Shown here piece after piece: positions 35,497-44,966 of a stretch of 64,000 nt of DNA. The notes beneath the pieces are model-generated. The model was not told the DNA's origin. It saw only the letters and a program-made list of their open reading frames with translations, and searched no databases. Origin of the DNA: Breznakibacter xylanolyticus (lineage in GTDB: Bacteria; Bacteroidota; Bacteroidia; Bacteroidales; Marinilabiliaceae); assembly GCF_003254275.1 (NCBI RefSeq), contig NZ_QKZK01000009.1, positions 99,557 to 163,556 on the forward strand. The letters are read 5' to 3'. The translations under genes and the position numbers were made by a program. Every line of letters starts with the position of its first letter. Within the stretch, counting starts at the first letter, position 1.

Positions 35497-35795
35497 ATAT
35501 CCGTTCTCTTCGTCTCTTCAGTCTAATCTATCTGTCTTTTGTCTAATCATCTTCTTGTCTCTTTCTATTATAACTCTTTTACCGAGTGGCACTGAGGCTT
35601 CTTCTCCTCACTGGTTCTCATCTTATCTCACTGCAACTCAGCGTTAGTTCTTTGTTAGTTAAGTAGAGGACGATGATTAAATGCTGAGTTATCTGCTTTC
35701 ATATTTAAACGCAATCTATTTATCAAACCAACTCAGCGCCTACGCGCCTCAGCGTTTATTTTGACTCTGTGAATTGCTCTACTTAAACGACATTG
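35497..35795. repeat. MITE right half interrupted by the ~220-bp repeat
   Basis: The pyrimidine-rich half (CTCTTCGTCTCTTCAGTCTAATC) runs to about 35567. The 220-bp repeat follows (35568-35772, matching 3065-3283), and then CTTAAACGACATTG (to 35795) completes the MITE terminus. The order suggests one repeat inserted in the other. Confidence 0.7.
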
Positions 35796-35807
35796 AAACC
35801 GCCCCCC

Positions 35808-36941
35808 TTAATACACGTGCACATCGTCGGAGTGAATTTCTTTGCTGTCAATCTTGTTCCGGTTGATCGATCGCCAGGTAATCCAGATGTAGCCCAGCAC
35901 CACCGGGATGAACAGCGACACGTAACTCATGGCCGTGAGGGTGAAGTGGCTCGATGACGCATTTTCGATGGTCAACGAACTTTGCAGATCCACCGTCGAC
36001 GGGTAAAAGGAGGTGTGGTTGAGCCCCGCGATGAGGAACAGCGCCACCACCGTGAGCACCGTGCCCACGCCCGCGTACCAAATGCCCGACGTTTTCCTGC
36101 TCAGCAGACCGGTGCCAATGCCGTACAACACCGCCAGCACCCCGCCCAAAAACACCACCAGCACCACCGGCATGGCCAGCAGGTTGTTGAAGTATTTGAA
36201 GGCCTCCATGGTTACCTCTTTGGTGGTGGGATGCACGGCAAACCCCTCGCGCAGCATCAGCCACGTGACAAACGTGAGAAAGAGCACCACAAAGGGCACC
36301 GCGTTGTACCACAAGTGGCGACGGCAACGATCAATGAGTTCATGACTGTCGATGCTGTTGATGAAATAGAGCAGCCCCAGCGTGCGCGCCAGAAAAAATA
36401 CCGTGAGCCCCAGCGTGAGGTTGTGCACGTTCAGCGCCAGTTCAAGCCCGTGTGTGGCGGCCTGCCACTTCGAGTGGTTCATGTCGGTGACGATGAAGGG
36501 TGACCCCGTGAAAAAGGTGGCCACCGCCGTTCCTATAAACAGGGTGCCGATGAGCCCGTTGATGAACAGGAATACCTCGTAGGTGCGCCCCCCCAACAGG
36601 TTGTTGGGCCGGCTGCGGAACTCATACGACACGGCCTGTACCACAAAGGCAAACAGGATGATCATCCACACCCAGTAAGCCCCGCCAAAGCTGGTGCTGT
36701 AAAACAGCGGGAACGAGGCGAAGAAGGCTCCGCCAAACGTCACCAGCGTGGTGAACGTGAATTCCCACTTGCGCCCCAGCGCGTTGATGAGCATGGTGCG
36801 TTCGTCGCGCGTTTTGCTCAGTGTGAAAAAGAGCGTTTGCCCGCCCTGCACGAACATCAAAAATACCAGCAGACCTCCCAATAGCGATATCAGGAACCAC
36901 CAATATTGTTGCAGTGTTAAGTGTGATAGTGTTTCAAACAT
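35808..36941 (-). CDS. cydB: Cytochrome bd ubiquinol oxidase subunit II
   Basis: A 377-aa inner-membrane subunit with about nine hydrophobic helices (WWFLISLLGGLLVFLMFVQ at the N terminus, FHTLTAMSYVSLFIPVVLGYI-like helix at the C terminus). It pairs with CydA in the high-affinity quinol:O2 oxidoreductase that protects and energises cells at low oxygen. The gap to cydA is two bases, so translation is coupled. The order DUF4492-cydA-cydB is typical of Bacteroidota. Confidence 0.95.
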   Translation of the reverse strand: MFETLSHLTLQQYWWFLISLLGGLLVFLMFVQGGQTLFFTLSKTRDERTMLINALGRKWEFTFTTLVTFGGAFFASFPLFYSTSFGGAYWVWMIILFAFVVQAVSYEFRSRPNNLLGGRTYEVFLFINGLIGTLFIGTAVATFFTGSPFIVTDMNHSKWQAATHGLELALNVHNLTLGLTVFFLARTLGLLYFINSIDSHELIDRCRRHLWYNAVPFVVLFLTFVTWLMLREGFAVHPTTKEVTMEAFKYFNNLLAMPVVLVVFLGGVLAVLYGIGTGLLSRKTSGIWYAGVGTVLTVVALFLIAGLNHTSFYPSTVDLQSSLTIENASSSHFTLTAMSYVSLFIPVVLGYIWITWRSINRNKIDSKEIHSDDVHVY

Positions 36942-36943
36942 GG

Positions 36944-38536
36944 TCAGTGTCCTCCATCGTTAGGTCCGTTTTTAATTTGTTTTAGCATGATGCGGATTTC
37001 GGCCGTGACCAGTGCCGCAAAGGTGATGGCAAACAGCCAAAAGGTAATCATCACTGAGGTGGTGTCGATGTGCGATACGGCAGTCATGGTGCTCATCAAA
37101 TCCTGAATCACCCAGGGTTGGCGTCCCACTTCGGCCACCACCCAGCCCGATTCGCTGGCCAGATAGGCCAATGGGATGGTCCACACGGCTGCCCATAGCA
37201 GCCAGCGGGTGCGGTCAATCTGCTGACGGTAAATGAACCACAGCACCAGTGCAAACAGCATCAGAAACCAAAATCCCAGCCCCACCATGATGTGAAAGGC
37301 GTAAAAGGTCATTGAAATGTTGGGCACCAGGCGGGTGATATTTTGCTTCAGCACCTCCGGGTTTTCATCGTAGTAGGCGCCGTATCCAAAATATTTAAAG
37401 GTACTTTGCATCCATGCCGGGTCTTCAAAGCGCGACCGTAGCTGTAGTGCCTGCAGTGTGTCGCCCGCCTGTTGGGCATCTTTGTATGCCCGCAGTGTTT
37501 GCTGGGCTTCGTAGCCCAGTTTTATTTTTTCAACGGCCGGCATCACGCCCTGCGCCTTATTGCCGTACAGCAAATCCTTGATGCCGGGAATGTAGGTGGT
37601 GCGGTCGCCATGGGTCATCAGCGACAGCAGTGCGGGGACTTCTATTTTAAATATCATGTCCTCCTGCGTGTCGGGTGTGATGGGTTGGCTGGTGTTAGGC
37701 CCCAGCACCCCAATGGCAATCAGGGGCACGTCGCTTCCCCCGTCGAGGTGGGCCTCCATGGCCGCGAACTTCATGGGCTGTATGCGTGACAATTCGCGCG
37801 ACGACGTGTCGCCCGACCCGATGAGAATCACCGAAGCAATCACCCCAAAGGTGCCGGCCACAATCATGCTGCGGCGTGCCAGCAGTTGGTGCCTTTTTTT
37901 GAGTAAAAACCAGGCGCTGATGCCAATCACAAACACCGATGCCAGCACAAATCCCGATGTGGTGGTGTGTATGAATTTGTTGGCGGCCGTCTCTGACAGC
38001 AGCACATCCCAAAAATTCACCATCTCGTTGCGCGCTGTGTCGGGGTTGAAGCGCATGCCTTGCGGGTTCTGCATCCATGCGTTGGCCACCAATATCCACA
38101 GAGCTGACAGGTTGGCTCCAACGGCCGTCAGCCACGTGGCGATGAGGTGAAAACGTGGCGATACCTTGTTCCATCCAAAAAACATCACCGCAATAAAGGT
38201 GCTCTCCAAAAAGAAAGCCATGATGCCTTCGATGGCCAGTGGCGCTCCAAATATGTCACCCACAAACCATGAGTAGTTCGACCAGTTGGTGCCAAACTCA
38301 AATTCCAAAATGATGCCCGTGGCCACGCCAATGGCGAAGTTGATACCGAAGAGCTTCATCCAGAACTTGGTAATGGTTTTCCATTCCGGGTCGCGGGTTT
38401 TGTAATACATCGTTTCCATAAAGGCCAGGATGAATGCCAGACCCAGGGTGAGGGGGACGAATAGCCAGTGAACCATGGCCGTGAGCGCGAACTGCGCCCG
38501 CGACCAGTTCACCAGCGCGAAATCAATGTGCTCCAT
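36944..38536 (-). CDS. cydA: Cytochrome bd ubiquinol oxidase subunit I
   Basis: A 530-aa multi-span heme subunit. Conserved features include the N-terminal RAQFALTAMVHWLFVPLTLG with the heme b595 histidine, the Met ligand region PNISMTFYAFHIMVGLG for heme b558, and the quinol-site GRQPW (VAEVGRQPWVIQDL). The Q loop is of the short kind. It oxidises menaquinol or ubiquinol and reduces O2 to water without pumping protons. Its start overlaps the DUF4492 gene by 14 bases, and cydB follows after two bases. Confidence 0.96.
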   Translation of the reverse strand: MEHIDFALVNWSRAQFALTAMVHWLFVPLTLGLAFILAFMETMYYKTRDPEWKTITKFWMKLFGINFAIGVATGIILEFEFGTNWSNYSWFVGDIFGAPLAIEGIMAFFLESTFIAVMFFGWNKVSPRFHLIATWLTAVGANLSALWILVANAWMQNPQGMRFNPDTARNEMVNFWDVLLSETAANKFIHTTTSGFVLASVFVIGISAWFLLKKRHQLLARRSMIVAGTFGVIASVILIGSGDTSSRELSRIQPMKFAAMEAHLDGGSDVPLIAIGVLGPNTSQPITPDTQEDMIFKIEVPALLSLMTHGDRTTYIPGIKDLLYGNKAQGVMPAVEKIKLGYEAQQTLRAYKDAQQAGDTLQALQLRSRFEDPAWMQSTFKYFGYGAYYDENPEVLKQNITRLVPNISMTFYAFHIMVGLGFWFLMLFALVLWFIYRQQIDRTRWLLWAAVWTIPLAYLASESGWVVAEVGRQPWVIQDLMSTMTAVSHIDTTSVMITFWLFAITFAALVTAEIRIMLKQIKNGPNDGGH

Positions 38537-38774
38537 TGTTGTGATGATTTTTAGGTGTGGTAATTTGTTCTATGACGTGATTCGACCGCTCCTGGTCGGT
38601 GGGGAATCGGTTTTTGAGCGTGTCGCGGAAAAAAAACAGCTTAAATATGACAAACATGATGAACAGCTTGATGAGAATGATGGCCCACATGTTGCGCGCC
38701 CATGGCGACAGGGTTTTAAATCCGTCGGCGTAAAAGTCGTAGATGCGCCGGATGGTGCTTTTTTGTGTTGTCAT
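38523..38774 (-). CDS. DUF4492 protein, first gene of the cyd operon
   Basis: An ~83-aa protein with one membrane helix. The family signature RIYDFYADGFKTLSPWARNM is at the N terminus, followed by WAIILIKLFIMFVIFKLFFF. It is found almost always just before cydA in Bacteroidota and is thought to assist the bd oxidase, but its role is not known. ATG 38774 (MTTQKSTIRR) is preferred over 38879 because the family homology begins there. It overlaps cydA by 14 bases. Confidence 0.88.
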   Translation of the reverse strand: MTTQKSTIRRIYDFYADGFKTLSPWARNMWAIILIKLFIMFVIFKLFFFRDTLKNRFPTDQERSNHVIEQITTPKNHHNNGAH

Positions 38775-39013
38775 CGTGCGTGGTGTGAAGTTCAGGTTTG
38801 TGGCTGTGAATGGGTCAATAAATATATATAAATCACCCCATTTGTGCCACTCCGTTTCATTAAACAATTTTTTCGTCATTTGGTTGAGGGGGTGTTTACA
38901 TTTTTTTGCACTTGGTGTGATTTTTTATTTCGGAGTGATGTGTTTGTAATGTTCGGTTAGAGAGTTGTTTACGTGGGTTGACTAAAAAATAACACGAAAA
39001 TGATGAACAGATG

Positions 39014-39044
39014 TTTGGTGTTTAAAAAAAACACTCTATATTTG
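39014..39044 (+). promoter_or_regulatory. Bacteroidota promoter for the ECF sigma gene
   Basis: TTTG (39014-39017), 19 bases, then TATATTTG (39037-39044): a complete match to the TTTG-N19-TAnnTTTG consensus, about 88 bases before the ATG at 39133. Confidence 0.8.
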
Positions 39045-39132
39045 AACAAGCAAAAAGGTAAACAAATACCAAAATAAACCAACACGGGATTTGCACCTTT
39101 CAAATGATGTTTAACCCAAAAACTCAAATGCC

Positions 39133-39627
39133 ATGACTGCAGTACAATTCAACAGCCGGGTCATCGATATTCAACCCAAACTTATGCGTTACGCGATGAC
39201 ATTAACCTATAACTTGGATGATGCCAAGGATTTGTTGCAGGATTCCATTATTCGAGCCTTGAATTTCAGGGATAAATTTGCCGAGAATACCAATTTTAAT
39301 GCCTGGATGCACGTGATTATGCGCAACACCTTTATCAACGACTATCGCCGCAAGGCTCGTACCTCCAAAAAAGATACGTCGATGGATGAAGTGCCTTATC
39401 TGAGTAATTTTCATTCTACCCGCGAAACGCCCGAGATGTTTATGAACGAGGGAACGCTTCGCGATACCATTCAGCGGCTCGAAAAAGAATTACGCGTGCC
39501 CTTCGAAATGCATGTGTATGGATATAAATATAAAGAGATCGCCGAAAAACTTGATTTGCCCATCGGGACGGTGAAGAGCCGCATTTCGTTTGCCCGCAAA
39601 AAGTTACAGTCTATAATAGCCAATTAA
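39133..39627 (+). CDS. ECF-type RNA polymerase sigma factor
   Basis: A 164-aa sigma-70 family protein with only regions 2 and 4. Region 2 includes LMRYAMTLTYNLDDAKDLLQ and FNAWMHVIMRNTFINDYRRK; region 4 is the helix-turn-helix around YKYKEIAEKLDLPIGTVKSR. No anti-sigma factor gene adjoins it, unlike many ECF pairs. Close relatives are common, short, unpaired sigma factors in Bacteroidota. It has a strong housekeeping-type promoter and its own terminator. Confidence 0.93.
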   Translation: MTAVQFNSRVIDIQPKLMRYAMTLTYNLDDAKDLLQDSIIRALNFRDKFAENTNFNAWMHVIMRNTFINDYRRKARTSKKDTSMDEVPYLSNFHSTRETPEMFMNEGTLRDTIQRLEKELRVPFEMHVYGYKYKEIAEKLDLPIGTVKSRISFARKKLQSIIAN

Positions 39628-39644
39628 ATAAGTGTTTGCAATTG

Positions 39645-39683
39645 AAACGCCCCGTCTGATGCTTCAGACGGGGCGTTTTTTTT
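39645..39683 (+). terminator. Terminator after the ECF sigma gene
   Basis: AAACGCCCCGTCTGA, a short loop and TCAGACGGGGCGTTTTTTTT: a long perfect stem with eight T. Confidence 0.93.
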
Positions 39684-39695
39684 GAGCTGAACCTA

Positions 39696-41243
39696 TTATT
39701 TGGTTTTGAAGAATGCGATCATTTGGCGGAGTTGATCGGCTTGTGCCGATAGCTCCTGCGAGGTGCCTGCCATCTCCTCAGCATCGGCCGCATTTTGCTG
39801 AGTGATGAGCGATAGTTGGGCGATGGCGTAATTGATTTGATCTGAACCCGATTTTTGCTGAAGGCTCGAGGCGGCGATTTCTTCCACCAGTTCGGCCGAC
39901 TGTTGAATGTCGGGCACGATGGTGTTGAGCAACACGCCGGCCTCCTGCGAGATACGGATGCCCTGAGCCGATACCTTCATGATGTCGTCGGCCGCATGTT
40001 TGGAGAGCTCTGCCAGTTTGCGGACTTCCTGTGCCACTACGGCAAATCCTTTCCCGTGTTCGCCGGCGCGAGCTGCTTCCACGGCCGCATTCAGCGCCAG
40101 AATGTTGGTTTGTGCCGCAATGTTGTTGATGACTTTTATTTTGTTGCCGATTTGCTCCATGGCCTCAACGGTTTCCTGCACGCTGCGGTTGCCCTTGGTG
40201 ATGCTTTCGGTCGATTGATGCGTGGTGTGACGCGTTTTGTTGGCATTTTCGGCATTTTGGCTAATGCTGCCGGCCATCTCTTCCATGGCGCTCGACACCT
40301 CTTCGGCCGACGAAGCCTGTTCGTTGGCGCCGGTTGAGATGCGTTGTGAGGCATTGCTCATTTCACGGCTGGCATGGGCGATGGTAAGGGTGCTTTCGGT
40401 GATGCCCGTGATGGTTTCGTTAAGTTTCTTTCCCATCTTATCCAACGCTTTGCTCAGTCGACCGATTTCGTCACCGCGCGACAGGTCTTCATGGCTCACG
40501 TCGTGTGATAAATCTCCGGCGGCAATGGCTTCGGCAATGGTCACGCTGCGGTTGATGCCCTTGCTGAGTGATGCTGAAAGCAGAAATGATACCAGCATCC
40601 CAACCGCAAAAGCAATGATGAGGGTGCTCCACAAAACCGACACGGCACCAATCATGGATGATTCCGTTTCGATGTTTGAATTTTTGGTGTCTTCTAACGC
40701 TTGAATGGCAATGCTCTGGGTGTTTTGATCAATTTGCTCCGAGGCGCTGATAATTTGGTCAAAGAGATCTGCAACTTGCGGATGGGCGTGTATTGATTCT
40801 CTGCTTTTATTGACTTCTCCGTTGTTTATCAGGTTGTTGCTGAAATCAACGTAGCGTTGAAATAAAAAACGGTAATCCTTGATGAGTTGAGCCAGATGGC
40901 TGTATTTTTTTGTAAGTTCCTCTTTGTGTTCCGAGCTCTCAGCAATTTCAAAACATTTGAGGATGATTTCGTTGGTTGAGTCAATGAGTTCAAACCCTTT
41001 GTGTAGTTTGTTTTCGTCGCGTAAGTCAACAAATTGCACCAATTGGTAACGAGCCTTCAGCCAGGTGACCTGTAGTTGCGAAGCGTAGATGACTTCGGGA
41101 ATTTCTTCCTGGTTAATTTGGTTAAGGGATTGGTGGTTTTTGTTGAGAACCCATAAATTGTACGCACTGCTGCCAATGAAAAATAGCGCCACAATAAGAA
41201 AGGCCAGAATCAGCTTGATTCTGAACGATAAATGTTTAATCAT
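39696..41243 (-). CDS. Methyl-accepting chemotaxis protein
   Basis: A ~515-aa transmembrane chemoreceptor. TM1 ([21 protein letters not shown]) and TM2 ([21 protein letters not shown]) flank a four-helix-bundle (4HB_MCP) sensor of ~170 residues; HAMP follows ([20 protein letters not shown]), and the signalling hairpin tip has [20 protein letters not shown] and [18 protein letters not shown]. The ligand is not predictable. ATG 41243 is chosen over 41321 because it starts the TM1 region. There are no che genes near it. With the soluble receptor at 22175-24042 this is the second chemoreceptor-type gene in the window. Confidence 0.92.
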   Translation of the reverse strand: MIKHLSFRIKLILAFLIVALFFIGSSAYNLWVLNKNHQSLNQINQEEIPEVIYASQLQVTWLKARYQLVQFVDLRDENKLHKGFELIDSTNEIILKCFEIAESSEHKEELTKKYSHLAQLIKDYRFLFQRYVDFSNNLINNGEVNKSRESIHAHPQVADLFDQIISASEQIDQNTQSIAIQALEDTKNSNIETESSMIGAVSVLWSTLIIAFAVGMLVSFLLSASLSKGINRSVTIAEAIAAGDLSHDVSHEDLSRGDEIGRLSKALDKMGKKLNETITGITESTLTIAHASREMSNASQRISTGANEQASSAEEVSSAMEEMAGSISQNAENANKTRHTTHQSTESITKGNRSVQETVEAMEQIGNKIKVINNIAAQTNILALNAAVEAARAGEHGKGFAVVAQEVRKLAELSKHAADDIMKVSAQGIRISQEAGVLLNTIVPDIQQSAELVEEIAASSLQQKSGSDQINYAIAQLSLITQQNAADAEEMAGTSQELSAQADQLRQMIAFFKTK

Positions 41244-41456
41244 GTTGAGTGAGGGGTTTGTCTGTTTTTTTTTGGCGAAAATATCTATGCCTTTGCACAC
41301 AAATCTAATTTTTTTGTCCAATATTCAAAAACAAATTATCCCCAATGGTTGTTATTTAGAATTTGACAAAAGTGGTTAAGTGTTTTGAATAATAGGGTTA
41401 TGCAGTGATCTAATATTAACCCGAAGACGTTATTTTATTGCTTATTTAGAATGCAC

Positions 41457-41487
41457 AAAAAAGGGGCTACCCATTGGAAGCCCCTTC
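41457..41487 (-). terminator. Terminator after amt (glnK operon)
   Basis: AAGGGGCT and AGCCCCTT pair around ACCCATTGGA; on the minus strand a TTTTTT run follows. It is 53 bases past the amt stop. Confidence 0.85.
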
Positions 41488-41539
41488 TACAATCATAGCG
41501 CGATGCCGTTAAAGAATCACAAAAGTTGCACGTTTCAGA

Positions 41540-42784
41540 TCAGTTATAAGCATTTTCGCCATGTTCGTAAATATCGAGACCTTCGGTTTCAACACGTTTG
41601 TCGACACGCAGGCCAATAGTTTTCTTCAGTGCGGTGAACAGGATAAATCCGGTTCCCAAGCCCCAGGCTGCAACAGCGCCCACACCAATGAGCTGCGAAA
41701 TGAGTGAGCCAATGCCATGTCCATAGAACAAACCTTCGCTGGTTGAGAAGAAGCCTACCATGAGGGTTCCAAAAGCACCGCAGATTCCGTGTACCGATGA
41801 AGCACCCACGGGGTCGTCAATTTTGAGGGTGTTTTCGATAAAGCTAACTGCGAATACCAGCAGCACACCCGCCATCAAGCCAATCAACAAAGCTCCTGCG
41901 GGGCTCACCACATCACAACCGGCAGTGATGGCTACCAAACCAGCCAATGAGCCGTTGAGAGTTAATGACAGTGATGGTTTTCCAAATCGTAACCATGCGG
42001 TGATGAGTGTTCCGACCGTACCACCTGCGGCGGCAATGTTGGTGGTCATGAATATCAGGGCTATGGCGTTGGCGTTGTCTGTGCCATGGGCGGCCAGTTG
42101 TGATCCGGGGTTAAATCCAAACCAGCCCATCCACAGGATAAAGACACCCAGAGCTGCCAAGGTGAGGTTGTGACCGGGAATCGCGTTGGTTTTACCGTTG
42201 AACTTGCCAATGCGGGGGCCTAGAATCAGGGCTCCCATCAGTCCAAGCCATCCACCCAGAGAGTGCACCACTGTTGATCCGGCAAAGTCATGGAACGGGA
42301 TTTCTAATTGTGACAACCATCCGCCTCCCCATATCCAGTGACCCGAGATTGGGTAAATGACCAGGGTGATGATGAAACTAAACACGAGGTACGAAATAAA
42401 GTGCGTTCGTTCGGCCATGGCTCCTGAAACAATGGTGGCTGCAGTGGCTGCAAACACCGTTTGGAAAAAGAGGAATGCCAATCCCGGAACGCCACCCTCA
42501 AAACCACCGCTGAAAAACAGATCGGGGGTGCCGATGAAGCCGGCAATGTCTTCGCCAAACATGATGCCAAAACCCAATATGAAGAAGGTGATGGATCCGA
42601 TTGAAAAGTCCATGAGGTTTTTCATCAATATGTTGACCGTGTTTTTAGCGCGGGTAAAACCGGCTTCCACTAACGCGAAGCCTGCCTGCATGAAAAAGAC
42701 CAAGATTGCCGCAATCAAGACCCATAGTGTGTCGACCGAAAAGGCTGTTTCGGCCAATACTGTTGTGATATCTACTGTTTCCAT
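41540..42784 (-). CDS. amt: Ammonium transporter (Amt), glnK-linked
   Basis: A 414-aa Amt channel with a full N terminus (LWVLIAAILVFFMQAGFALV) and the pore histidines in STVVHSLGGWLGL and SSVHGICGAFG. The C-terminal tail DIYEHGENAYN is the usual regulatory region contacted by P-II. It lies 18 bases after glnK, the standard glnK-amt pair, so P-II probably controls its gating. It is clearly distinct from the unlinked amt at 11479-12684. Confidence 0.95.
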   Translation of the reverse strand: METVDITTVLAETAFSVDTLWVLIAAILVFFMQAGFALVEAGFTRAKNTVNILMKNLMDFSIGSITFFILGFGIMFGEDIAGFIGTPDLFFSGGFEGGVPGLAFLFFQTVFAATAATIVSGAMAERTHFISYLVFSFIITLVIYPISGHWIWGGGWLSQLEIPFHDFAGSTVVHSLGGWLGLMGALILGPRIGKFNGKTNAIPGHNLTLAALGVFILWMGWFGFNPGSQLAAHGTDNANAIALIFMTTNIAAAGGTVGTLITAWLRFGKPSLSLTLNGSLAGLVAITAGCDVVSPAGALLIGLMAGVLLVFAVSFIENTLKIDDPVGASSVHGICGAFGTLMVGFFSTSEGLFYGHGIGSLISQLIGVGAVAAWGLGTGFILFTALKKTIGLRVDKRVETEGLDIYEHGENAYN

Positions 42785-42802
42785 TTTTTTCTCTTTGTGT
42801 GA

Positions 42803-43159
42803 TTATTTACCCGTTTCCTTGTCGTATAATGACTCATCGCCTTCGTCGCCCGTGCGGATGCGCAGTGACTGGTCGATGGTGGAGATGAACACGCGTCCGT
42901 CGCCAACCTCGCCCGTGTAGGCTGCTCTCAAAATGGCTTTCACCGAGCGATCCAGATTGACATCCCGGACCACAAACGAAATCATGGTTCTTTCGATGAC
43001 GCTGGTGTCGTACACCACGCCCCGGTAAATGCGGCCTTGAAGGTCGGTTCCTACGCCCCGGGCGTCCCAATAAGTGAAAAAGTCGATGCCTTCTTCGTGA
43101 AGGGCTTGCTTCACCTCGTCAAACTTGGTTTTGCGGATGATTGCTTCAATTCTTTTCAT
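42803..43159 (-). CDS. glnK: Nitrogen regulatory protein P-II
   Basis: A 118-aa trimeric signalling protein. Its T-loop keeps the tyrosine at the modification position (IYRGVVYDTSV, Y50), and the B-loop TGEVGDGRVFISTIDQSLRIR binds ATP. The T-loop is slightly altered compared with E. coli GlnB (DLQGRIYRG). It should sense 2-oxoglutarate and adenylate status and control the adjacent Amt. No uridylyltransferase gene is in the window, so covalent modification is uncertain. Confidence 0.92.
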   Translation of the reverse strand: MKRIEAIIRKTKFDEVKQALHEEGIDFFTYWDARGVGTDLQGRIYRGVVYDTSVIERTMISFVVRDVNLDRSVKAILRAAYTGEVGDGRVFISTIDQSLRIRTGDEGDESLYDKETGK

Positions 43160-43320
43160 CGGTTTATAGTTTAGCTCCTCAATCCCCCCACTAAAGGGGG
43201 ATGTTTGGGATGTTTTGAATTTGATTTTGACATCATTGATAACTCAGCTTTCGGCTTGCAAACGACTATATGTGCCGGGGTGGAACTTATGCACCCATAG
43301 TCTGTGCTATCGTAGTGTTG

Positions 43321-43983
43321 TTACAGGGTAATGCCCAGTACCAAAAAGGCTTCTTCTTTGTTGGGGTTCACCACAAATGAGGCGTAAGGAGCGACTTTCC
43401 AGGTTTCGGTCAGTTGTACTTCTTTGCCAACGGTTAAACCAACGTTGCAAATGTTGAAGTCTTCGGTGTAGTTGAGGTAGTACGATTTGTCGCCGGCACC
43501 TACAAATAATTTCGCGTTTTTAAATTCATAGGCGGCTTCCACATAGGTGGCTTCTGATTGGTTGATGAATTTATAAGCACCCAGTGATAAGTTGCCGATG
43601 GAATAGGTTAAACCTAATTCAATGGAGTGAGCACCGGTTGTACCATCATAGTCAAAATATCTGAAACTTTGATTGTAATAGTCGGTTGCGATGAATCCCA
43701 AGCCAAATTCAAAATCGTAGCTTAAATAGAGATCACATTCGGGTGCTGCAGTGGTTTTTGAGAAGTCGAAATCATAACTCCCCCATGCTCCTGCTGTTAA
43801 TCCGCCAATGCTATATGATAAGCCGGGCTGGATATTGGGTGACCCTCCAATTTCAGATCCGCGCCATACATACCGGCTCACCACATCGGCCGAGATGCTG
43901 AATGGGCTGGTCGCCTCTGATTCTTGTGCGAAAGTAGCCATGCATGCGATGGCGGCTGCGAAGGATAAAAATACTCTTTTCAT
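43321..43983 (-). CDS. TorF-like outer-membrane putative porin
   Basis: A 220-aa exported barrel protein. The signal peptide MKRVFLSFAAAIACMATFA precedes ISADVVSRYVWRGSEIGGSP, the opening motif of the TorF (CHP02001) family; regular amphipathic strands follow, ending FLVLGITL. Such porins often lie near amt/glnK or dehydrogenase genes, as here, and may admit small nitrogen compounds. It is upstream of glnK-amt in the same direction with a 160-bp gap, so it may be part of the same regulated set. Confidence 0.82.
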   Translation of the reverse strand: MKRVFLSFAAAIACMATFAQESEATSPFSISADVVSRYVWRGSEIGGSPNIQPGLSYSIGGLTAGAWGSYDFDFSKTTAAPECDLYLSYDFEFGLGFIATDYYNQSFRYFDYDGTTGAHSIELGLTYSIGNLSLGAYKFINQSEATYVEAAYEFKNAKLFVGAGDKSYYLNYTEDFNICNVGLTVGKEVQLTETWKVAPYASFVVNPNKEEAFLVLGITL

Positions 43984-44486
43984 ATTCGTATGGTTTTAGT
44001 GAATGATTGTTTTTGGCTTGTATGTTGTAAGTAGAAGTTGTTTAAAAAATTCAAACTAACACGAAATAGAATGAAAAACTTTCGATGTGTAAGTTTGTAT
44101 TGCAAAACTATGAAAAGTTTTTGAATCACGAACTAACTTGATGAATAAATGATGTGAAAAAACAGAAAAAAATTTCAATGCGTCATTAAAAATGGGGTAT
44201 GACTATGAAAATGGCATCAATACATGTTTGAAAGGCGTTTAAAAATGGGTGAGTGTGCGTAGAAAAGATGATAAAAGGATGGCATTGGCTATTTATGGAT
44301 CTTTTCGAGGAAGCAGGTGTTTTTGTACATGAAGGGTTCTATGATGTTCGGATTTTCCCATTTCGATATTCAATCCAATACCTTCAGTGTGTATATTTGC
44401 TGCGCTATTCCTTAATAATGGGGAGGCATCATTAAAAAAGAGGACAAAGCATCTCCTCGCCAACGAACGATAATAATCACATAAGG
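43984..44486. other. Gene-free 503-bp region between divergent genes
   Basis: AT-rich DNA between the TorF-like gene (minus) and the DMT gene (plus). TATATTTG at 44392-44399 is a likely -7 box for the DMT gene (about 88 bases before its ATG), and TAGTTTTG on the minus strand near 44105-44112 may serve the porin. The short frame 44253-44435 has no coding character. No repeats or RNA genes are evident. Confidence 0.5.
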
Positions 44487-44855
44487 ATGAAAGGTTTGTT
44501 TTCGGTGCTGTTGCTCATTGCCAGCAATATGTTTATGACCCTGGCCTGGTATGGCCATTTGAAATTCAAGGATCTGAAGTGGTTTCAGCACGTGGGCTTT
44601 GTGGGGGTGGTGATGATTAGCTGGGGGATTGCCCTGTTTGAGTATTTCCTGCAGGTTCCGGCGAATCGATTGGGATATAAAGGTTATGGTGGCCCTTTTA
44701 GTATGTTCGAGCTAAAAGTGATCGCAGAAGTTATTTCGCTGACTGTGTTCACCATCTTTACATTGGTGTTTTTTAAAAACGAAACGTTTCGTTTTAATCA
44801 CGTCATTGGTTTTGCATTTCTCATTTTAGCCGTGTTTTTTATTTTTAAAAAGTAA
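44487..44855 (+). CDS. DMT-family small membrane protein (DUF486)
   Basis: A 122-aa protein with four membrane helices. The DUF486 landmarks are visible: SNMFMTLAWYGHLK, FFEYFLQVPANRLGYKGYGG-like segment (ALFEYFLQVPANRLGY), and FSMFELKVIAEVISLTVF. It belongs to the drug/metabolite transporter superfamily; no substrate is known. It stands alone, convergent with carB, and shares a terminator with it. Confidence 0.9.
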   Translation: MKGLFSVLLLIASNMFMTLAWYGHLKFKDLKWFQHVGFVGVVMISWGIALFEYFLQVPANRLGYKGYGGPFSMFELKVIAEVISLTVFTIFTLVFFKNETFRFNHVIGFAFLILAVFFIFKK

Positions 44856-44912
44856 CCCATCATAATGAGGGGTGTTGCTAAATGAACTTGTTTTTATTGT
44901 CTGTTTTGAGGC

Positions 44913-44950
44913 AAAAAAAAAGCTGTCCGGTTTCGGACAGCTTTTTTTTT
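44913..44950. terminator. Bidirectional terminator between DMT gene and carB
   Basis: AAAAAAAAAGCTGTCCG, GTTT loop, CGGACAGCTTTTTTTTT. The stem is perfect and has a homopolymer run on both strands. Confidence 0.93.
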
Positions 44951-44966
44951 GCACACTCATCGAGTG

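Noticed and set aside
44253..44435. 60-aa open frame upstream of the DMT gene
   Set aside because: AT-rich, no family resemblance, and it overlaps the likely -7 box at 44392.
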